A model generated the notes under the pieces. The model was not told where the DNA came from. It ran no database searches and saw only the letters and a list, made by a program, of their open reading frames with translations. The translations under genes and the position numbers were made by a program. Below are positions 60,625 to 64,000 of a stretch of DNA of 64,000 nucleotides, one piece after another; within the stretch, counting starts at the first letter, position 1; every line of letters begins with the position of its first letter. Source of the DNA: Nothopassalora personata (lineage: Eukaryota; Ascomycota; Dothideomycetes; Mycosphaerellales; Mycosphaerellaceae); contig CM066287.1 in assembly GCA_033816765.1 (NCBI GenBank), positions 6,014,001 to 6,078,000 of the forward strand, read 5' to 3'.

Positions 60625-62398
60625 ACGGGGCTATGTGGCAGCTGCACGTACATATTACGACATAATTTCCTTTCTACAGCAGTCCGCTACTACAAGTTTG
60701 CTCCACTCTTTCGCAAACAGCCCAGCCAGCAACTGTCTGCCCCCCATTTTTGGCATGCTTCACTGTTTATGGCCTGAACAACACACATTTTACACCACAA
60801 GACACCAGGGGACGAGTTTGGAGAAGAGACTTTATGTCAAGCTGTTGTTACAATCCCTCACACCCCCCCTTCGTAGCACATTCTCGTGATCACCTCATAC
60901 TGGCATCTGTGCGCAAACTGTGTTTCGCTGCCGGCCTTATGGGTTGCTGGTCTGAAATCGTGCCGGAATGGAAGGGGGTATTTGGTGGGTGGTTGGACTT
61001 TAGCTACGATCACATCACGAGGAAATGCACGCAGACTGTCTACCGTTGCTACGGCCGGAGACTTGGGATAGTGGGCATTATGGAGTTGAGATTGGGTTCG
61101 TTCGATCAAACCGGCATAGAGATTCCCCCCCCCCCGAAGTAGAGAAAGGCACGATGATGGAGAAAGAAGGCGAGAGCGAGAGAGAGAGAGAGAGAGTATG
61201 TAGGCATTATCGGTTCGGACTTTTTGTGCTTTTGGAGACCACAGAATTCATTCATTTCACATACCTCTGATTATCATTCCAAGTGTCTTTTATTACCTCG
61301 GAGGTGTGAGATTCGTGGTTGTTGTCGTACATCCTTGTGTCGATCACAATTTGGTGATTATGAAGTGACGATTACAGACGACGGGAGGGTTCTAGACTGT
61401 GGTGATGCTGCCTGGGTAACGCGTGGTCATCTACGACGCTTTTGACGCTTGGTGCACTTGGTGTGGTACTGTAGTTTCTTTAATGTTGAACACGACCACA
61501 CGGGAGATGCTTATCTTGATGCTTCGCACACAGGTTGCTGAGGAGTTTGAGATGCATGACACGACGACTTGGATATGATGGCTTGGAGATGCTTGGACCT
61601 TGGTTTTGAGAGTGCTGGAAGAACTTGGCAATGTGAAGGGCCCTCCTCGTCGAGGACAGAATAATCAGGACAGCTTCACAACCGCGATGGATCTTATATA
61701 CCGCAGACTACGACTATGTTATACGAAACTTGCCTCATACGACTTGCCGCGTCCTGCTCTTTGGATTGAGCTATAATTTACAAAGCACATACTGCTAAGC
61801 AGGGTTGTTGGAGTGCGGTGCAATTCCGACTTCGGGTTTTTTTGTCCTATAGTCATAATACGAGCAGAATCCCGGCGATCGCGCTCTGTTTCCTCACAAT
61901 GCCCCCAACACCTACGGCAACTTCCATTTCGTGGCGTGCTCCGAACGTCATTCTGTCGAGCCATGAAGCCCGCTGATTTCGTCAAGAGCCACAAATCGCC
62001 AGATGGCGTGCTCTGTCAAGCGATCAGCCGCGAGGGCTGTAGCAGGAGAAAGGTAACGAGTGATCACATGACAGCGAAATCTATCATTTTGGGTGTGCTT
62101 TCGACAAGACTTGGGAGTACTTCCTGGTTGTACCAACTCCGCTATCGGCGTGTCTTTGGTTACACGACATGTGTAGTTCCGGTATACCGATATGACTCTA
62201 CCGTCTCTTGTCGTTGCACGTCCGCTTGATACGCGACTAGATATATGCATTCGCATTCTTTTACTCTATCGAGGACAACAACATAGCCCGCTCTTGGCTG
62301 CAGCGCATGCATCGAGCGATGAAAGGCAGAGAAAGCGATCGCAGGTCTGACGAAGCGCTAGCCTGGCGCAAGCAGAGTGTAATACGTCGACGCTCTCC
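60625..62398. other. Intergenic, 1.8 kb
   Basis: No convincing gene. It contains a C10 run near 61,126-61,135 and a (GA)n tract near 61,170-61,196. Confidence 0.5.
61170..61196. repeat. (GA)n microsatellite
   Basis: Run of GA units, all purine on the plus strand. Confidence 0.85.
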
Positions 62399-63166
62399 TC
62401 ACAAGAGCGATAAGTGTCCGGTGACCTCGTCGACTTTGCTCTTTGGCGCCGGGCCAATGCCCAATACCGTAGCTGAGCCGCTCGCGATCTGAGTGCGCCC
62501 AGCGTCGTGGATGACTCGCGCACACAGACCGAGACTGATGGCCTGTGCCTGAAGCATAAGCATCTCGTCCTCGCTTCCAACTTTGAGTGCGACCTTTGCT
62601 TGGCCCAGTCTCTCCCATTGCTTCAAGATCGGATGTGCTGGGTTCGCGCGGACGAGCGCTTTGTAGCAGGCGAGCGTGGCGTGTCCACATTGAGCGGCAA
62701 TCTTTCCTAGTCGTGCTGTTAGCACTGCAGCCCGATGAACATCACGCGCGCGCTGTAGCGCTGCACGGGAGCAGGGCGTTAGCTTATGCTCGGACGAAGG
62801 AATGGTGGAATTGAAAGTAGCTGCTAAGGTGGAAGTTTTGTCGGAATCGAGACACTTGCCCTTAGTCATGCCTAGATCACTGCGGACCACCAGTATGAGT
62901 TTGCATTCCTCTATGCTGCCTGAGAAGTCCTTCAGCTCGCCCAGGTCTTGGGCGTCACTGTCGGAGGCCGCGTCGCTGAGGTCCGACTCGTAATCTTTTC
63001 CGAGTTCCGAAGCAGTCGCATTCCTGTTTGACGTGCCATTTGATGGTAGCGACGACCCGAAGAGACCGATCGAACGAGCCTGGCCAAGGTAATATCCAGT
63101 AATACCGGCTACAAGGGCCGCACCTATTGCCACAGCCACGAGAGAGGGTGCTTCCTGGTTTGGCAT
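62399..63166 (-). CDS. PTH2: Peptidyl-tRNA hydrolase 2
   Basis: Exons 63166-62860 and 62706-62399 on the minus strand give 204 residues. The splice creates the PTH2 active-site segment LGMTKGKIAAQCGHATLACY. The core continues with QAKVALKVGSEDEM and VIHDAGRTQIASGS, the conserved C-terminal signature, ending VTGHLSLL. The N-terminus has one membrane segment (VAVAIGAALVAGITGYYLG) and an acidic linker, as in human PTRH2. The enzyme frees tRNA from prematurely released peptidyl-tRNA. The intron uses a GC donor (GCAAGT), is 153 nt and stop-free. The frame is open to an upstream ATG at 63,343, which would add a basic, presequence-like leader. Confidence 0.9.
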   Translation of the reverse strand: MPNQEAPSLVAVAIGAALVAGITGYYLGQARSIGLFGSSLPSNGTSNRNATASELGKDYESDLSDAASDSDAQDLGELKDFSGSIEECKLILVVRSDLGMTKGKCLDSDKTSTLAATFNSTIPSSEHKLTPCSRAALQRARDVHRAAVLTARLGKIAAQCGHATLACYKALVRANPAHPILKQWERLGQAKVALKVGSEDEMLMLQAQAISLGLCARVIHDAGRTQIASGSATVLGIGPAPKSKVDEVTGHLSLL

Positions 63167-63906
63167 ATTTGCCACGTGATCGCTTTCGTGCCGGGTGTGT
63201 TTGACGTACTGTACAGTATACGCAGCCGTCCGGCGATGATGAGATGTTCTCGTGCTCAGGTTCAGGGCTTGGATGCCTGCTTTGGTCGATGCGCAGCGAC
63301 GAGATTGAACGCGGCGGGGTGTTGTGTTTGCAAGGGAAAACATCGATGGGCGTCGCGTGCCGATGCGCTAAAAGAATCCCACGGCTTGTCCAACGCGAGC
63401 TTCAAACAACGACGGCAGCACTCTGCGACGAGCGCCCCATAGAATCGAACAAAGAACAGACTGAGCGTCGACCATAGTCCAAGTGAGGGCGAGTTCAAAA
63501 GTTGTGCAGAAGGGATCCCAGAAAGGCTTCCCAAATAGCGACGTCTCCTTCGCTGCTGCAGGTATATCTGCCTTCCAAGCGACAGGCCGAGTCTCAGAAA
63601 AGGGTGAGGACAAAGGCATCGTGCTCAGTCGTTTGAATTGCGTGCTCGGGAACCCTCACACTGTGCGCTGAGCCTCACGGTGATTATTTTATCAACCCTT
63701 TCCTCTCACACCTGACCAATCCCTTCGATCTGCGCGACAACCTTCTCCGCAGTATTTCCAATCAATCCTCCACAGATCCCCCGTCATCGTAGATTGTGGG
63801 GACGAGGCAGCCGGACCGAGACGATATACTGCTCTGCGCCTGCCCGGCCTCCGCACTCGTTGTTGCTACAATTCACACAGCTCACGTCGAAGGCACATCC
63901 AGCATC
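63167..63906. other. Divergent promoter region
   Basis: 740 bp between divergent genes. The proximal 180 bp could instead code for an extended PTH2 N-terminus. Otherwise nothing recognised. Confidence 0.45.
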
Positions 63907-64000
63907 ATGGACCGCCAACAACAGCTCCGCAAGCTGCCCGACACTCCTCCAACATCGCCACCAGTTGGTTTCGCTGGCCAAAATGGCTTTAGCACGCCCC
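63907..64000 (+). CDS. Start of a gene cut by the window edge
   Basis: The ATG at 63,907 opens a frame without stops to the edge, 31 codons, beginning MDRQQQLRKLPDTPPTSPPV. It is polar and Pro/Gln-rich, with no signal peptide. A good ATG and a long leader region upstream support it, but it is too short to identify. Confidence 0.45.
   Translation, partial: MDRQQQLRKLPDTPPTSPPVGFAGQNGFSTP

Noticed and set aside
1..64000. CRISPR arrays, operons, bacterial-type signals or rRNA genes
   Set aside because: None seen; spliced genes and repeat type are those of a fungal nuclear genome.

Overview
The window is filamentous ascomycete (Pezizomycotina) nuclear DNA. Genes are compact and carry short GT-AG introns (mostly about 48-70 nt). 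The repertoire is fungal: a Zn2Cys6 regulator, verprolin, PRP40, a tannase/feruloyl esterase, a Bys1-type secreted protein and a DUF7726-like gene. The only large repeat is a retrotransposon carrying C-to-T/G-to-A damage typical of repeat-induced point mutation (RIP). The gene mix suggests a dothideomycete, possibly Mycosphaerellales; that placement is inference without a database search. All gene models were built by eye from reading frames and splice signals.

Layout. 1-8.5 kb: a partial HMG-box-like gene, a HAL2/MET22-type bisphosphate nucleotidase, a DUF7726-like gene, a short-chain dehydrogenase and a small secreted protein with a probable homopolymer frameshift. 8.5-19.9 kb: a Zn2Cys6 transcription factor, a frameshifted ABCG transporter with a Cys-rich N-terminus, pirin, a hotdog thioesterase, PRP4 and a PTC7-like phosphatase. 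21-32 kb: tannase, a mitochondrial membrane protein, verprolin, an Arf-GAP and PRP40. 32-35 kb is gene-poor. 35-44 kb: MFS and MATE transporters, a secreted agmatinase-like enzyme and a Cys-rich protein of unknown function. 44-45.5 kb: COX12 and an NDUFA4/B12D-like gene transcribed divergently. 45.9-49.3 kb: a decaying cluster with two degenerate J-domain paralogues and two broken F-box-like paralogues. 49.3-51.6 kb: GET2 and a 2H phosphoesterase, divergent.

52,825-59,359 is a complete but dead Ty1/copia element with 249-bp LTRs and a CATTC target duplication. Its primer-binding site matches the anticodon arm of initiator tRNA-Met (half-tRNA priming, hemivirus type). Gag and pol remnants follow. 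Between pol and the 3' LTR lies an extra 335-codon frame whose 13 internal stops can all be explained by single transitions. I consider this third frame the most unusual feature here. The element lies about 375 bp upstream of the Bys1-type secreted protein gene. The window ends with PTH2 and the start of an unidentified gene.

Three otherwise good genes (near 7.1, 13.85 and 45.92 kb) are each broken by one base at or beside a homopolymer run. This suggests either base-calling errors in the assembly or real recent loss. Three introns (63, 51 and 153 nt) are multiples of three and free of stops, so retained transcripts would stay in frame.
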